Below are positions 1-8,448 of a stretch of DNA of 64,000 bases, piece after piece. Origin of the DNA: GCA-2683825 sp965662355 (GTDB lineage Bacteria; Planctomycetota; UBA1135; GCA-002686595); NCBI GenBank assembly GCA_965662355.1, contig CBFIHP010000001.1, forward strand, positions 124,001-188,000, read 5' to 3'. The position numbers and the translations under genes were made by a program. Each line of letters begins with the position of its first letter. Position 1 is the stretch's first letter. The notes below the pieces were generated by a model, which saw nothing but the letters and a program-made list of their open reading frames with translations, was not told where the DNA came from and searched no databases.

Positions 1-378
1 TATGCGGAGGGTCGCCCGAACTACCTGCTCCTGAAGAGTGCCCAAATCGAGAGCTTCTGGACACCTCTCCACGCACCTCTCGGTTTCGACGAGAAGATCG
101 AGACGGCCGTTCGTCGCGGCGTAGCGGAAGAAGTGGGTGTCCCCCAACCGAAGAAGCTGATCGACCTCGACATGCCTTCACGTTGGTTGATCGGCGACGA
201 ACAGGTCGTCGAGTGGAACTTCGGGTTCCAGGCCCCACCGTCGAATGACCTGCAGGTCGATACGGCGCGATGGGCAGCTTTTCGGTGGTCCATATTCGCC
301 AGCGCCTATCCTTCGCTAGAGCTCGAATACGATCGGGCGTCGATCATGCGCCTGCATACGTTGCTGCATGCGGCGTAG
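1..378 (+). CDS. Nudix hydrolase, C-terminal part (5' end outside window)
   Basis: The frame is open from the first base and ends at TAG 376-378, leaving about 125 residues. Near residues 29-46 there is a Nudix-box-like stretch, with a Glu-rich start followed by RGVAEEVG. This matches the REx2EExG core except that its first Glu is replaced by Gly, so the box is slightly degenerate. Nudix enzymes hydrolyse nucleoside diphosphates linked to another group, and the substrate cannot be told here. A tryptophan-rich tail follows. The gene is convergent with the DUF1501 gene, 30 bases away. The family call is moderate because the N-terminus, including the substrate region, is missing. Confidence 0.55.
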   Translation, partial: YAEGRPNYLLLKSAQIESFWTPLHAPLGFDEKIETAVRRGVAEEVGVPQPKKLIDLDMPSRWLIGDEQVVEWNFGFQAPPSNDLQVDTARWAAFRWSIFASAYPSLELEYDRASIMRLHTLLHAA

Positions 379-408
379 GGGGCTGACGGAACTTGTCGTG
401 GCTATGGA

Positions 409-1611
409 TCAGACAAAGCTCAGCAGCGGATAGTCCGCCCCCAATACACGTTTGGGATCCAGACCGAAGCGCGAGCGGATCGCCGTGGCGTAGACCGAAC
501 GGAAGTCGGTGGTGTAGTCGAGGTCCCCGTCGTTCAGTTTCGTGAGTGACGGGTGCTTTCCGAAGAGCCCGCCCTTGACAGGCGTGCCGGCGACGAACAT
601 CGGCCCGGCGCAACCGTGGTCGGTTCCTCGGGATGCGTTCTCGGCCACGCGGCGTCCGAATTCGGAGAAGATTAGAACGAGTGCCTGGCGGCCGGATTCG
701 CTGCCCTCGAGATCGCGCAGGAAGGGATCGAGAGCTGCATCGAGGATCCTCATCAGGCGCTGGTGGTTGTTCTTCTGATCGACGTGCGTGTCGAATCCGG
801 AGAGCTCGACGGACATCACGCGGGTTTCCAGTGGGCTGTGGATCAGGGCCGCAGCGGAGCGGAGAGAATCGGCGAAGGGGTCGTCGGGGTAGTGGAGCTT
901 GGGCTGATGTGCGGCGATCGCGGCGCGCACGGCTTGCGAAGAGGCGTGCGCGTCGGCCATCACGCGGCGCATTCGGGCGAGACGTGCCTGCTTTGAACCG
1001 CTGTCCGCGCTGGTTTTCGAGCTGCCCAGGCCCTTCAGCTGGTCCCCGTGCTCTAGCCAACGATAGTTGCGCGGAAGAGCGAACGACAGGGCGGGATGCT
1101 TCGTCGAGTAGATCGAGTACGGGGGCTTGCGGCCGATGTGCACGACGCGCTCCGGTCGCGACTCGGAACCGAAGGCCGTCTCGCACAAGCGTCCGATCCA
1201 ACCCTCGCCCGAAGCCCGTCCGCGGGCATCGGCGGTGTGCCAGACATCGAGGGAGCGAAAGTGCGAGCGAATCGGATTCTCGTAACCGACACCCTCGATC
1301 AGGGCCAACCCGCCCTCTTGAAAGCGTGCGTGCAAGCGCTTCAAGCCTGAGTTGAAGCCGCGATACTCGTCGATGGGCCGGACGTCCTTGGCGACGTGGT
1401 GGATCGTGGGACGGTCGCGGTGATAGGCGTCGTCGCCGAAAGGCACGATGGTCGAAAGCCCGTCGTTGCCTCCGGACAGCTGCACCAGCACGAGGGTGGT
1501 TTCGTTGTTGGTCCGAAAGCCGGGAGCGCAGAAGTGGGCCCGCGGAAGAAGCGCAAGGCCGCTGCAAGCTCCGAGGCCATGTAGGAAAAAGCGTCGGTCG
1601 ATGCGTCGCAT
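409..1611 (-). CDS. DUF1501 family secreted protein
   Basis: This 400-residue protein belongs to the DUF1501 family, which is abundant in Planctomycetota and usually paired with DUF1800 as here. The N-terminus has a twin-arginine signal (RRFFLHGLG, residues 6-14), suggesting folded export. Family motifs are visible: LVLVQLSGGNDG at 40-51, a FSEFGRRV segment and GTDHG further on, and a VKGGLFGKHP segment near the C-terminus. The fold resembles sulfatase/alkaline-phosphatase-like enzymes, but no reaction has been firmly established for the family. It lies 11 bases downstream of the DUF1800 stop in the same direction, so the two are almost certainly co-transcribed. Confidence 0.9.
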   Translation of the reverse strand: MRRIDRRFFLHGLGACSGLALLPRAHFCAPGFRTNNETTLVLVQLSGGNDGLSTIVPFGDDAYHRDRPTIHHVAKDVRPIDEYRGFNSGLKRLHARFQEGGLALIEGVGYENPIRSHFRSLDVWHTADARGRASGEGWIGRLCETAFGSESRPERVVHIGRKPPYSIYSTKHPALSFALPRNYRWLEHGDQLKGLGSSKTSADSGSKQARLARMRRVMADAHASSQAVRAAIAAHQPKLHYPDDPFADSLRSAAALIHSPLETRVMSVELSGFDTHVDQKNNHQRLMRILDAALDPFLRDLEGSESGRQALVLIFSEFGRRVAENASRGTDHGCAGPMFVAGTPVKGGLFGKHPSLTKLNDGDLDYTTDFRSVYATAIRSRFGLDPKRVLGADYPLLSFV

Positions 1612-1622
1612 GGAAAACTCCT

Positions 1623-3281
1623 CTAGTGAAGCTGTGCCTCGGGCAGACTGAGCATGACATGCGCGAAGTTGCGCAGGAGTTCCTCGGATCTGCGCGGTGA
1701 CTCGTCCAACCGGCCTTCCTCGATACCACTCTCCTCGCGCATGGTGCCGAAGGTCTTGGTCAAGGCCTGGCGGGTTGTCGGATCGACGTCTATGCCCAAG
1801 AGCGCCTCGCAGAGCGTGTCGACGATCTTGCGGTCGCGTTTCGCCTTCTGCCTCCCGAGCTGGCCGGAGATGTTCATGCGCGGACGATAGCCGGCCCGTT
1901 CGACGTCCTTGAGCTCGCGCAGCACGCCCAGAGTCTTGCGTAGGCGCCTGATCTCGGCTGGGTTCCGCTTCTTCGGTGTCGTATCACGAGTGAATGTCTG
2001 CTCTTCCAGGGGATCGTGATCCAGGAAGTCAGTCAGTTCGATCTGGCCCAGGAGAACACCGGCCAGGTTGCCGCGTTGCATCAAGGAACCGGTCGTGATC
2101 CAGGCTTCGCCACCTTCCCAGCCCTTGACATTCGGCGGATAGAAAAGGCGCTCGCCCAGGGACGCCGCACCGACGAGCACCAGGCGCGCCGGAGGATCCA
2201 GACCAATGCGCCGCGACGAACCGATCAAGTAGTCGATGGGACTGGCAACCCGCCCCCCCACGATCTCGTCACGATAAAAATCGGGGTCGAGAAAGAGGGT
2301 GCGCAGGAAGGGAATCATTTCGTATCCCTCGCGACGGAGCAGCGCGGCGTAACGAGCCAAGCGGTCCTCGGTGGGGTCGATGCCCTCGAAGTACAGGAGC
2401 AGCTTGCCGCTGATGTATCGCGAGCAGCTTTGCTGTTGCAACAGGATGTCGATCACGTCGTCGCCGTCGAGGTCACCGCGGGTCCCGAGAACGCTCTTGC
2501 TCCCGCTGTCGTGTTGACGGCGACTGAAACGGAACTCGCCCATGCGATCGCTCCATCCGGTAAAGGCCCGCGCGGCTTCCTTGATATCGTCTTCGGTGTA
2601 GTTGCCCTCACCCAGCGTGAAGAGCTCCATCAACTCTCGCGCAAAGTTCTCGTTCGGGTTTGCCTTGCGGTTCGCGTCGTTGTCGAGGTACTCCAGCATC
2701 GCCGGGTCGCGGGCAATGGCGTGCACGAGATCGCCGAAGTTCCCCAAGGCGTGTCGTCGCAGGAGTTTATTCTGGAGGATCATCTCATGGGAGTTTTTCA
2801 CATCCTGCATCGAGCTCGTGAAATGCCCGTGCCAGAAGAGCGTCATGCGCTCGCGCAGATCATCCGTGCCGGACAGCATGCGTTCCACCCACCAACCGAG
2901 GAAGTCGCGCACCTGGGCCGCCTCTTCGCGGCGCATGCGCTTCTTCACCGTGTCGCGCTTTTCCTGGGACATGTTGCGCATGCTCTCGCGCATCTCCACG
3001 CCGCCGCGCAAGCGGGTGTAGAAGGGCTCCTCGATCCAGCCCTCCCCCTCGAGCAGCTCGTCGAGCGTGGCTTCCGGACCTCGCTTCAGAGCACGTGCGA
3101 TCGTGCGCAGGGAAGCTCCGAAACCGGCGCGATTGAAGAGGTGTTCGACGTTGGCGGCATTCCAGGCAAGCTCCGGCCTTCGGGGAGCCTCCTGGGCGCC
3201 TTGCGGAGCGTCTTTCTGGATGACCTCCGGGCCCTGGGGCGCCATTCCCATGGCCAGAACGAGCGGCATCATTTTTTTCAT
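1623..3281 (-). CDS. DUF1800 family secreted protein
   Basis: This protein of about 552 residues is a clear DUF1800 member. It has HLFNRAGFG near the N-terminus, WHGHFTSS, then NFARELMELFTLGEG with AARAFTGW, and PPNVKGWEGG with SLMQRGN in the C-terminal half. The start at 3281 is preferred over an ATG two codons upstream, because GAAAGG lies six bases before 3281 and abuts the upstream ATG. A hydrophobic leader (MKKMMPLVLAMGM) suggests secretion. The function of DUF1800 is unknown; it nearly always accompanies DUF1501. It is the first gene of the two-gene unit and diverges from the UbiD gene. Confidence 0.9.
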   Translation of the reverse strand: MKKMMPLVLAMGMAPQGPEVIQKDAPQGAQEAPRRPELAWNAANVEHLFNRAGFGASLRTIARALKRGPEATLDELLEGEGWIEEPFYTRLRGGVEMRESMRNMSQEKRDTVKKRMRREEAAQVRDFLGWWVERMLSGTDDLRERMTLFWHGHFTSSMQDVKNSHEMILQNKLLRRHALGNFGDLVHAIARDPAMLEYLDNDANRKANPNENFARELMELFTLGEGNYTEDDIKEAARAFTGWSDRMGEFRFSRRQHDSGSKSVLGTRGDLDGDDVIDILLQQQSCSRYISGKLLLYFEGIDPTEDRLARYAALLRREGYEMIPFLRTLFLDPDFYRDEIVGGRVASPIDYLIGSSRRIGLDPPARLVLVGAASLGERLFYPPNVKGWEGGEAWITTGSLMQRGNLAGVLLGQIELTDFLDHDPLEEQTFTRDTTPKKRNPAEIRRLRKTLGVLRELKDVERAGYRPRMNISGQLGRQKAKRDRKIVDTLCEALLGIDVDPTTRQALTKTFGTMREESGIEEGRLDESPRRSEELLRNFAHVMLSLPEAQLH

Positions 3282-3406
3282 GAGCATCCTTTCGACCCCC
3301 TGCCCGGTCGGTAGAGGTTTGGGTCGGCGAATCCGGTCGCCAGTTCAACCCAGAAAACCCCTGCGGGTTCCGCTTCGAGGGTTCCGGTTCGATAAGTTCT
3401 CGCTCT

Positions 3407-5224
3407 ATGGACCGACCACCGAACGGAGCAGCACCCAGGGACCTGCGCACGTGGCTCGAGCGTATGCGCCGCACCGGGGACGTCGTCGAAGTGCAGGCCA
3501 GCGTCGATAGAGACCTCGAGGTCGCCGAAATCCATCGCCGTATCGTAGCGGCCGGCGGGCCGGCGCTGCTCTTTCAGAACGTGAAGGGCTCGCCTTTCTC
3601 CCTCGCGACGAACCTCTTCGGGACGCGGAAGCGCGTTCTTTCCGCATTCGGCCCGGAACCGGCCCAGCGGATCGAGGAACTCGCCCAGCTACCGATGGAA
3701 CTCGTTCCGCCTCGACTCTCCACCTTGTGGCAAAAGCGTGGGCTCCTCGGCTCACTCCTGCAAAGTGGCCTGAAGACCGTGCGCAACGCCCCCGTAGCCG
3801 AGGTGATCGAGAGCAACCCCAAGGCCCTGTCCCTACCGGCGATCAAGTCCTGGCCGCGCGATGGCGGACGCTTTCTGACATGGCCCCTCGTGTATACGGA
3901 GCACCCCGAACACGGCGGCTCGAACCTCGGCGTGTACCGCATGCAGTTGAGGGACGACGCGACCTTGGGTCTGCACATCCAGATCGTGCGGGGTGCCGGC
4001 TTCCACCTGGCCGCCGCGGAGGAGCGCGATGTCCCCCTGCCTGTCGTCGTCAACCTGGGCGGTCCGCCGGCGATGATCCTGGCCGCCCTCGCACCGCTAC
4101 CGGAAAACGTCCCCGAGATCCTGCTAACGGGACTCTTGACCGGCTCGAAGCTGCGCACGTTGCGACACCCGCGTTCGCCCTTGCCTCTGTTCGCCGATGC
4201 CGAGTTCGCCCTTGTCGGCGAAGCCCGACCGAAGGAACGCGCTCCCGAAGGGCCGTTCGGCGATCACTACGGCTTCTACTCGGAGGTCCACGACTTCCCG
4301 GTGTTCCACTGCAAGGCACTCTTCCGGCGGCACGCACCGATCCTGCCGGCAACGGTCGTCGGCAAACCACGCCAGGAGGACTTCTTCCTCGGTGACTACG
4401 TTCAGGAACTCCTTTCGCCGCTCTTGAAGCTGGCCATGCCCGGCGTGCGCTCCTTCTGGAGCTACGGTGAAACGGGGTATCACTCCCTGGGAGCGGCGGT
4501 CGTATACGAGCGCTACAAGCGCGAAGCCATGGCCACGGCGTTCCGTATTCTGGGCGAGGGGCAATTGTCGCTGACGAAGTTCCTGCTCGCAACCGACGGC
4601 GCAGTCGACCTGCGCGACTTCAAGGCCACGCTGACTCACGTGCTGGAACGAGCCGACTTCCGCACCGATCTCTTCCTGTTTTCGAACCTCTCGATGGACA
4701 CGCTCGACTACGCCGGGCCGAAACTCAACGAGGGGGGCAAGGGCGTGCTCCTCGGCATGGGGGAGGCGCGCCGAAAGCTTCCGGTGGAGTTCCACGGTGA
4801 ACCGAGTTGTGGGGTGCGAGATGTACGCGTCTTTGCTCCGGGTTGTCTCGTCGTCGGGGCCGAGGCTCACGAGAATGACGAGGGCGCGGCCCAGCGCATC
4901 GCCCAGGATCCTGCCTTCGCGGACTGGCCGTTGATCAGCGTCGTCGACGACGCCGAGCGCACGGCCAAGAGCTCGATCAACTTCCTCTGGAACACGTTCA
5001 CCCGTTTTGATCCGGGTCGGGACATTCACGCTGCAAAGACCGAGCTGGTGGGGAGTCACGCGTCGTTTACGGGGCCACTGGCGATCGATGCGCGCATGAA
5101 GCGCGGGTATCCAGAGGAGTTGTATTGTGATGAGGAGACGCGGGAATTGGTGGATCGGAGGTGGGGTGAGTATTTCCCCGAGGGGCAGGAGCAGGGGGAT
5201 TCCGATCGGGGGCATCTCGATTGA
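3407..5224 (+). CDS. UbiD family (prenylated-FMN) decarboxylase
   Basis: This 605-residue protein has UbiD-type features over its whole length: NLGVYRMQ at 173-180 (cofactor and metal region) and EGPFGDHYGFYS at 281-292, the most conserved block. UbiD enzymes reversibly decarboxylate aromatic or unsaturated acids using prenylated FMN and a divalent metal. UbiD itself acts on 4-hydroxy-3-polyprenylbenzoate in ubiquinone or menaquinone-type pathways, but the family is broad. At 605 residues it is longer than E. coli UbiD (about 500), typical of the menaquinone (MqnP/L-like) or uncharacterised branches. No UbiX prenyltransferase is in the window. There is no clear Shine-Dalgarno; a TAAGTT hexamer ends 8 bases before the ATG. 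The substrate is unknown. Confidence 0.88.
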   Translation: MDRPPNGAAPRDLRTWLERMRRTGDVVEVQASVDRDLEVAEIHRRIVAAGGPALLFQNVKGSPFSLATNLFGTRKRVLSAFGPEPAQRIEELAQLPMELVPPRLSTLWQKRGLLGSLLQSGLKTVRNAPVAEVIESNPKALSLPAIKSWPRDGGRFLTWPLVYTEHPEHGGSNLGVYRMQLRDDATLGLHIQIVRGAGFHLAAAEERDVPLPVVVNLGGPPAMILAALAPLPENVPEILLTGLLTGSKLRTLRHPRSPLPLFADAEFALVGEARPKERAPEGPFGDHYGFYSEVHDFPVFHCKALFRRHAPILPATVVGKPRQEDFFLGDYVQELLSPLLKLAMPGVRSFWSYGETGYHSLGAAVVYERYKREAMATAFRILGEGQLSLTKFLLATDGAVDLRDFKATLTHVLERADFRTDLFLFSNLSMDTLDYAGPKLNEGGKGVLLGMGEARRKLPVEFHGEPSCGVRDVRVFAPGCLVVGAEAHENDEGAAQRIAQDPAFADWPLISVVDDAERTAKSSINFLWNTFTRFDPGRDIHAAKTELVGSHASFTGPLAIDARMKRGYPEELYCDEETRELVDRRWGEYFPEGQEQGDSDRGHLD

Positions 5225-5314
5225 TTGTGCCCTTTGGTTAGGTGCGCGTTATCGTGCTCATCATCGTCGATCGTGATCGTTGCTTTGGTCGTGCCTACTC
5301 GTCGAGAAAGTCCC

Positions 5315-6019
5315 ATGAAGTCGCTCGCTGCTCCGTCTCTCATCATGCTCGTTGTCGCTTGCGGTTCGGTCAACTCCAGCTCGAGAGAGCCCCTGGCACT
5401 TTTCAACGGGGTCGATCTCGCTGGCTGGCACACCGACATTCCGGCGGCGGATGCGAAGGCGGATCTCGAACCTTCGTTCATGGTCGAAGAGGGAGTGCTC
5501 GTCAGCCGGGGTACGCCGCAGGGGCACCTGATCACGGACGAATCGTTCGGTGAGTACCGTTTGGTGGTCGAGTACCGCTGGCCGGCTGAACCCGGCAATT
5601 GCGGGGTGCTCGTTCACGCTTCGACGCCGCGCCGACTCTACGGTATGTTTCCGCAGTCGATCGAGTGTCAGCTTCACGTAGGCAATGCCGGTGACTTCTG
5701 GTGCATCGGCGAGGACATCAGCGTTCCCAACATGATCGAACGCCGCGGCCCCGAGGAGCGCTGGGGTGTCGAAGAGGGCAAATCGCGCCGCATCCTCAAC
5801 CTGACCGACGACTCCGAGCATGCTCTTGGCGAGTGGAATCAAATGGTGATCGAGTGCCGAGGCAACTCGATCGATGTTTGGATCAACGACGATCGTGTGA
5901 ACGACGGCTTCGACTGCAGCGCGGATCGGGGCCAGATCGCGATTCAAGCCGAGGGTGCGGCCTGCGAATTCAGAAAGATCGAATTGTTTTCCCTCGAGGG
6001 CTCTGGAAACGGACGCTGA
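5315..6019 (+). CDS. DUF1080 (3-keto-disaccharide hydrolase-like) lipoprotein
   Basis: The protein has 234 residues starting at ATG 5315, with GAGAAAG just upstream as ribosome binding site. The frame stays open to a TTG at 5225, but the leader from 5315 is a clean lipoprotein signal (MKSLAAPSLIMLVVAC, lipidated Cys16). The rest is a DUF1080 concanavalin-like domain: LFNGVDLAGWH after the signal, then GEYRLVVEYRWP, GNCGVLVH and the late GQIAIQAEG segment. Relatives are annotated as 3-keto-disaccharide hydrolases or laminin-G-like glycan-binding domains and are very numerous in Planctomycetota. It follows ubiD in the same direction after 90 bases; a functional link is not evident. Confidence 0.85.
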   Translation: MKSLAAPSLIMLVVACGSVNSSSREPLALFNGVDLAGWHTDIPAADAKADLEPSFMVEEGVLVSRGTPQGHLITDESFGEYRLVVEYRWPAEPGNCGVLVHASTPRRLYGMFPQSIECQLHVGNAGDFWCIGEDISVPNMIERRGPEERWGVEEGKSRRILNLTDDSEHALGEWNQMVIECRGNSIDVWINDDRVNDGFDCSADRGQIAIQAEGAACEFRKIELFSLEGSGNGR

Positions 6020-6161
6020 GCCTCGCCGGTGTACAAATAGCGTCAGGCAACGCAATCGTCTCGTGAGAACGGTCACACAGGGAACGTGCTGTCCGTAGCC
6101 ACGAAGCTGGCCCTCGGATCTCGCCCTGGCCGGCGCGCTGTCATCGAATAGGATTCACGCC

Positions 6162-7040
6162 ATGGCTGTCCGACCGCTTCTCTCCACAACGCTTCTTGCC
6201 GCTCTCCAGATCCTTGCCTCTGGAGCTCCTGTGACCAACAACTCGAACGGCAACGCTCCGCGCCCCGCAGCCCTCACGCGCCCCACCTCCCTCGCCAAGG
6301 CCCAAGACAAGGCCTACTTCGATCACGAGCACCTGCTCTGGAGCGAGCTTCTGGACCAGCACGTGCGCGGCGATGGCTTCGACTACGACTCGCTCAAAAA
6401 AAAACCGGGCAAGCTCGACGACTACCTGGCCCAGATGCACGTGGTCACCCCCAACCAAATAGCGAGCTGGTCCAAGGAGCAACGCTTCGCCTTCTGGATC
6501 AACGCCTACAACGTCCACACGATCAAGAAAATCGTCGACAACTACCCGCTCAAGAGCATCCGCAAACTCAGCGGCGCCTTCGGCCTCAACAGCGTCTTCG
6601 ACAACAACTTCATCGAAATGCAAGCCCTACACCCCTCGGGCAAGAACAAGAAACTCTCGCTGAACGACATCGAACACAAGATCCTCCGCGAACGCTTCAA
6701 GGATGCCCGCCTGCACGCCGCGATCAACTGCGCCTCTTACAGCTGCCCCCCGCTTCGGAACGAGGCCTTCACGGCCGACAGACTCGACGTCCAGCTTCAA
6801 GATCAAATGCGCAAGTTCGTCAACGACCCCAAGCGGAACTTGATCGACACCAAGAAGAACACCCTGCGCCTCTCGAAGATCTTCGACTGGTTCAAGACCG
6901 ACTTCGAACGCGATGCCAAGAGCGTCAAGGAATTCTTCATCCGCTTCGCCCCCAAGGACCAGGCCGAAGCCATCCGCGCCATGCGCATCAAGCACATCAG
7001 CTACGACTGGGCCCTGAACGACATCAAACCGATCGACTGA
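6162..7040 (+). CDS. DUF547 domain protein, secreted
   Basis: This 292-residue protein has an N-terminal signal peptide (MAVRPLLSTTLLAALQILASGAP). The DUF547 domain is recognisable from FWINAYNVHTIKKI in the middle and INCASYSCPPL, with conserved Asn, Cys and Pro residues, further on. DUF547 has a cysteine-peptidase/transglutaminase-like fold by prediction, but no activity is established. It stands alone between DUF1080 and the convergent JAMM gene. An AGGAT sequence 7-12 bases before the start could serve as a ribosome binding site, or as part of a TAGGAT -10 element. Confidence 0.88.
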   Translation: MAVRPLLSTTLLAALQILASGAPVTNNSNGNAPRPAALTRPTSLAKAQDKAYFDHEHLLWSELLDQHVRGDGFDYDSLKKKPGKLDDYLAQMHVVTPNQIASWSKEQRFAFWINAYNVHTIKKIVDNYPLKSIRKLSGAFGLNSVFDNNFIEMQALHPSGKNKKLSLNDIEHKILRERFKDARLHAAINCASYSCPPLRNEAFTADRLDVQLQDQMRKFVNDPKRNLIDTKKNTLRLSKIFDWFKTDFERDAKSVKEFFIRFAPKDQAEAIRAMRIKHISYDWALNDIKPID

Positions 7041-7133
7041 AGGCCCTGCCGCTCCGCCCCACAGGTTGTGAGGGGTGGGGCTGGGGGTTGTGTTGCTGAG
7101 TCTTGCACTCGGGTGCGGTCGTCCAGGGGCCCC

Positions 7134-7652
7134 TCAACTCCAAACCCAAACCTCCCCCGCCCCCCCATCCCAAACAGAAACAATCACCTGAGCAACCCCA
7201 CCCCATTGCCCTAGCAAATCTTCCCGCGAAGGCTTCCCATCAGCGTCCGGATGGGAGTGCCAGACAGCAACGATCTGCTGGTTCCGCTCGCGGGCCGTAC
7301 GATCGAGGCGGACGATGTCGCCCGGGTCGAGGTCGAAATGGTCGTCGGCTGTGGCGAGGTTCCTCGTCGGTTGGACGGAATGGACGGTGATGAATCCGTC
7401 CTCGTGGGTGCCCAACATCAGGCCGCATGCTTCGCGGGGGTAGGCCCCTTCGGCAAGTTCGAGCAGCGTTTCGTACTCGCTGCGGGCAAAAGTAAACCCG
7501 CCGGGTTTTTCGGACCGGCGGGTCCATACGGTGCCAGGGACGCTTCGATCGTTTTCGAACACGCGCATCAGCATCCTTACCTGTTGGCCGCGCGGAGACG
7601 TCGCTTGAGCGATCTCATTGTGCTCGTCCTTCGGCATTTCCGTAACCCCCAA
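7134..7652 (-). CDS. JAMM/MPN+ (JAB domain) metalloprotease family protein
   Basis: This 172-residue protein carries a complete JAMM zinc site: Glu74 in PREACGLMLG, then HSHPDADGKPSRED (His132, His134, Ser142, Asp145), matching HxHx7SxxD. Prokaryotic JAMM proteins cleave isopeptide or C-terminal tails of ubiquitin-like or sulfur-carrier proteins such as ThiS/MoaD. The partner is not known here. The first 55 residues precede the domain and look non-conserved. A perfect 9-bp hairpin lies inside this stretch (see 7496-7523). The gene starts 4 bases after the stop of the upstream SDR gene, so it is likely the third gene of an SDR-SDR-JAMM operon. The start codon is uncertain. Confidence 0.82.
   Translation of the reverse strand: MGVTEMPKDEHNEIAQATSPRGQQVRMLMRVFENDRSVPGTVWTRRSEKPGGFTFARSEYETLLELAEGAYPREACGLMLGTHEDGFITVHSVQPTRNLATADDHFDLDPGDIVRLDRTARERNQQIVAVWHSHPDADGKPSREDLLGQWGGVAQVIVSVWDGGAGEVWVWS
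7496..7523 (-). terminator. Terminator-like hairpin inside the JAMM gene
   Basis: There is a perfect 9-bp inverted repeat, ACCCGCCGG (7496-7504) and CCGGCGGGT (7515-7523), around a 10-base loop. Read on the minus strand it is followed by TTTACTTTT, the form of an intrinsic terminator. It falls at about codons 43-52 of the JAMM gene, after the first part of the transcript. It may attenuate the JAMM gene relative to the two SDR genes, or be a coincidence of coding sequence. Confidence 0.3.
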
Positions 7653-7656
7653 AGTC

Positions 7657-8448
7657 TCAGCCTTGTTCGAGCGTTTGCACTTTGTCGAACAGGGCCTTCT
7701 TCATGGCCTTCTCACTCATGCGGGGCATAAAGTGCCCGAAGGCAGCGAAGGCGTGGTTTTTGACACCAGGGATGAGGACTCGGCGGCGTTTGGTGGCGGC
7801 GACGTGGATGCGATGTGCGAGCTCGTCGGGGTGCATGCGTTTGTGTTCTCGCGAGTTGTCGGGGCTGTGCTTGCGCGCGTGTTCGGTGCGAGTGGGGCCC
7901 GGATAGACCGTCAGAACGTGGCCGCCGTGGGGTTGAAGGAAGGCGCATAGGCTAGCGGCGTAGGAGGCTAGCCCGTCCTTGCTGGCCGCGTAGGCGGCGG
8001 CACCGGGGTAGCTGACAAAGTGCGAGAGCGAGGAGATGAACACCAGCGTTGCCGTGGACTGGATCAGGTTGTGCCGGAGCAACCCTGCGCTGAGGAGCAT
8101 GGGGGTCGTGAGGTTCAACGCGACGAGTTTCCGCTGGTGTTCCCAGCGCGACGCTGTGAAAGGGCCCACGCAGTTGATGCCGGCGTTGTGGATCATGACG
8201 TCGAAGGGCGTACGTTCGGAGTGCGAACACAGTTCCTCGAGCACACGGGTGACTTCACCCGGATCGGTGAGGTCGGCCTGGATTCTCAGTTCTACGTCGG
8301 GGCCGTTCGAGTCCGATGATGACTCGGGGAGCGCAACGGTAAGAGGCGTGATGTCGATCCCCGTGACGTCATAGCCTTCGTGTTGATAGCGTTGCACGAG
8401 GGCGCGCCCGATTCCGGCGGCGGATCCTGTGATGAGGCAACGCTTCAT
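7657..8448 (-). CDS. Short-chain dehydrogenase/reductase (SDR)
   Basis: This 263-residue classical SDR has the nucleotide-binding TGSAAGIG at 8-15, HNAG at 87-90, and the catalytic Ser140, Tyr153 and Lys157 in YAASK. The GID at residues 30-32 places an Asp after the second beta strand, which favours NAD(H) over NADP(H). It overlaps the upstream SDR by 4 bases (ATGA), so the two are translationally coupled. The substrate is unknown. It is a possible but unsupported source of the ketoreductase missing from the polyene cluster 11 kb away. Confidence 0.88.
   Translation of the reverse strand: MKRCLITGSAAGIGRALVQRYQHEGYDVTGIDITPLTVALPESSSDSNGPDVELRIQADLTDPGEVTRVLEELCSHSERTPFDVMIHNAGINCVGPFTASRWEHQRKLVALNLTTPMLLSAGLLRHNLIQSTATLVFISSLSHFVSYPGAAAYAASKDGLASYAASLCAFLQPHGGHVLTVYPGPTRTEHARKHSPDNSREHKRMHPDELAHRIHVAATKRRRVLIPGVKNHAFAAFGHFMPRMSEKAMKKALFDKVQTLEQG

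Noticed and set aside
2016..3314. Long plus-strand open frame opposite the DUF1800 gene
   Set aside because: The minus-strand gene has clear DUF1800 motifs; this is antisense frame without domain features and shares a high-GC third-position bias.
3407..5224. UbiD as supplier of the aryl starter for the polyene
   Set aside because: No evidence beyond proximity of about 15 kb; other genes lie between.
5225..5314. TTG start of the DUF1080 gene
   Set aside because: ATG 5315 has a ribosome binding site and gives a lipoprotein signal; the longer N-terminus does not.
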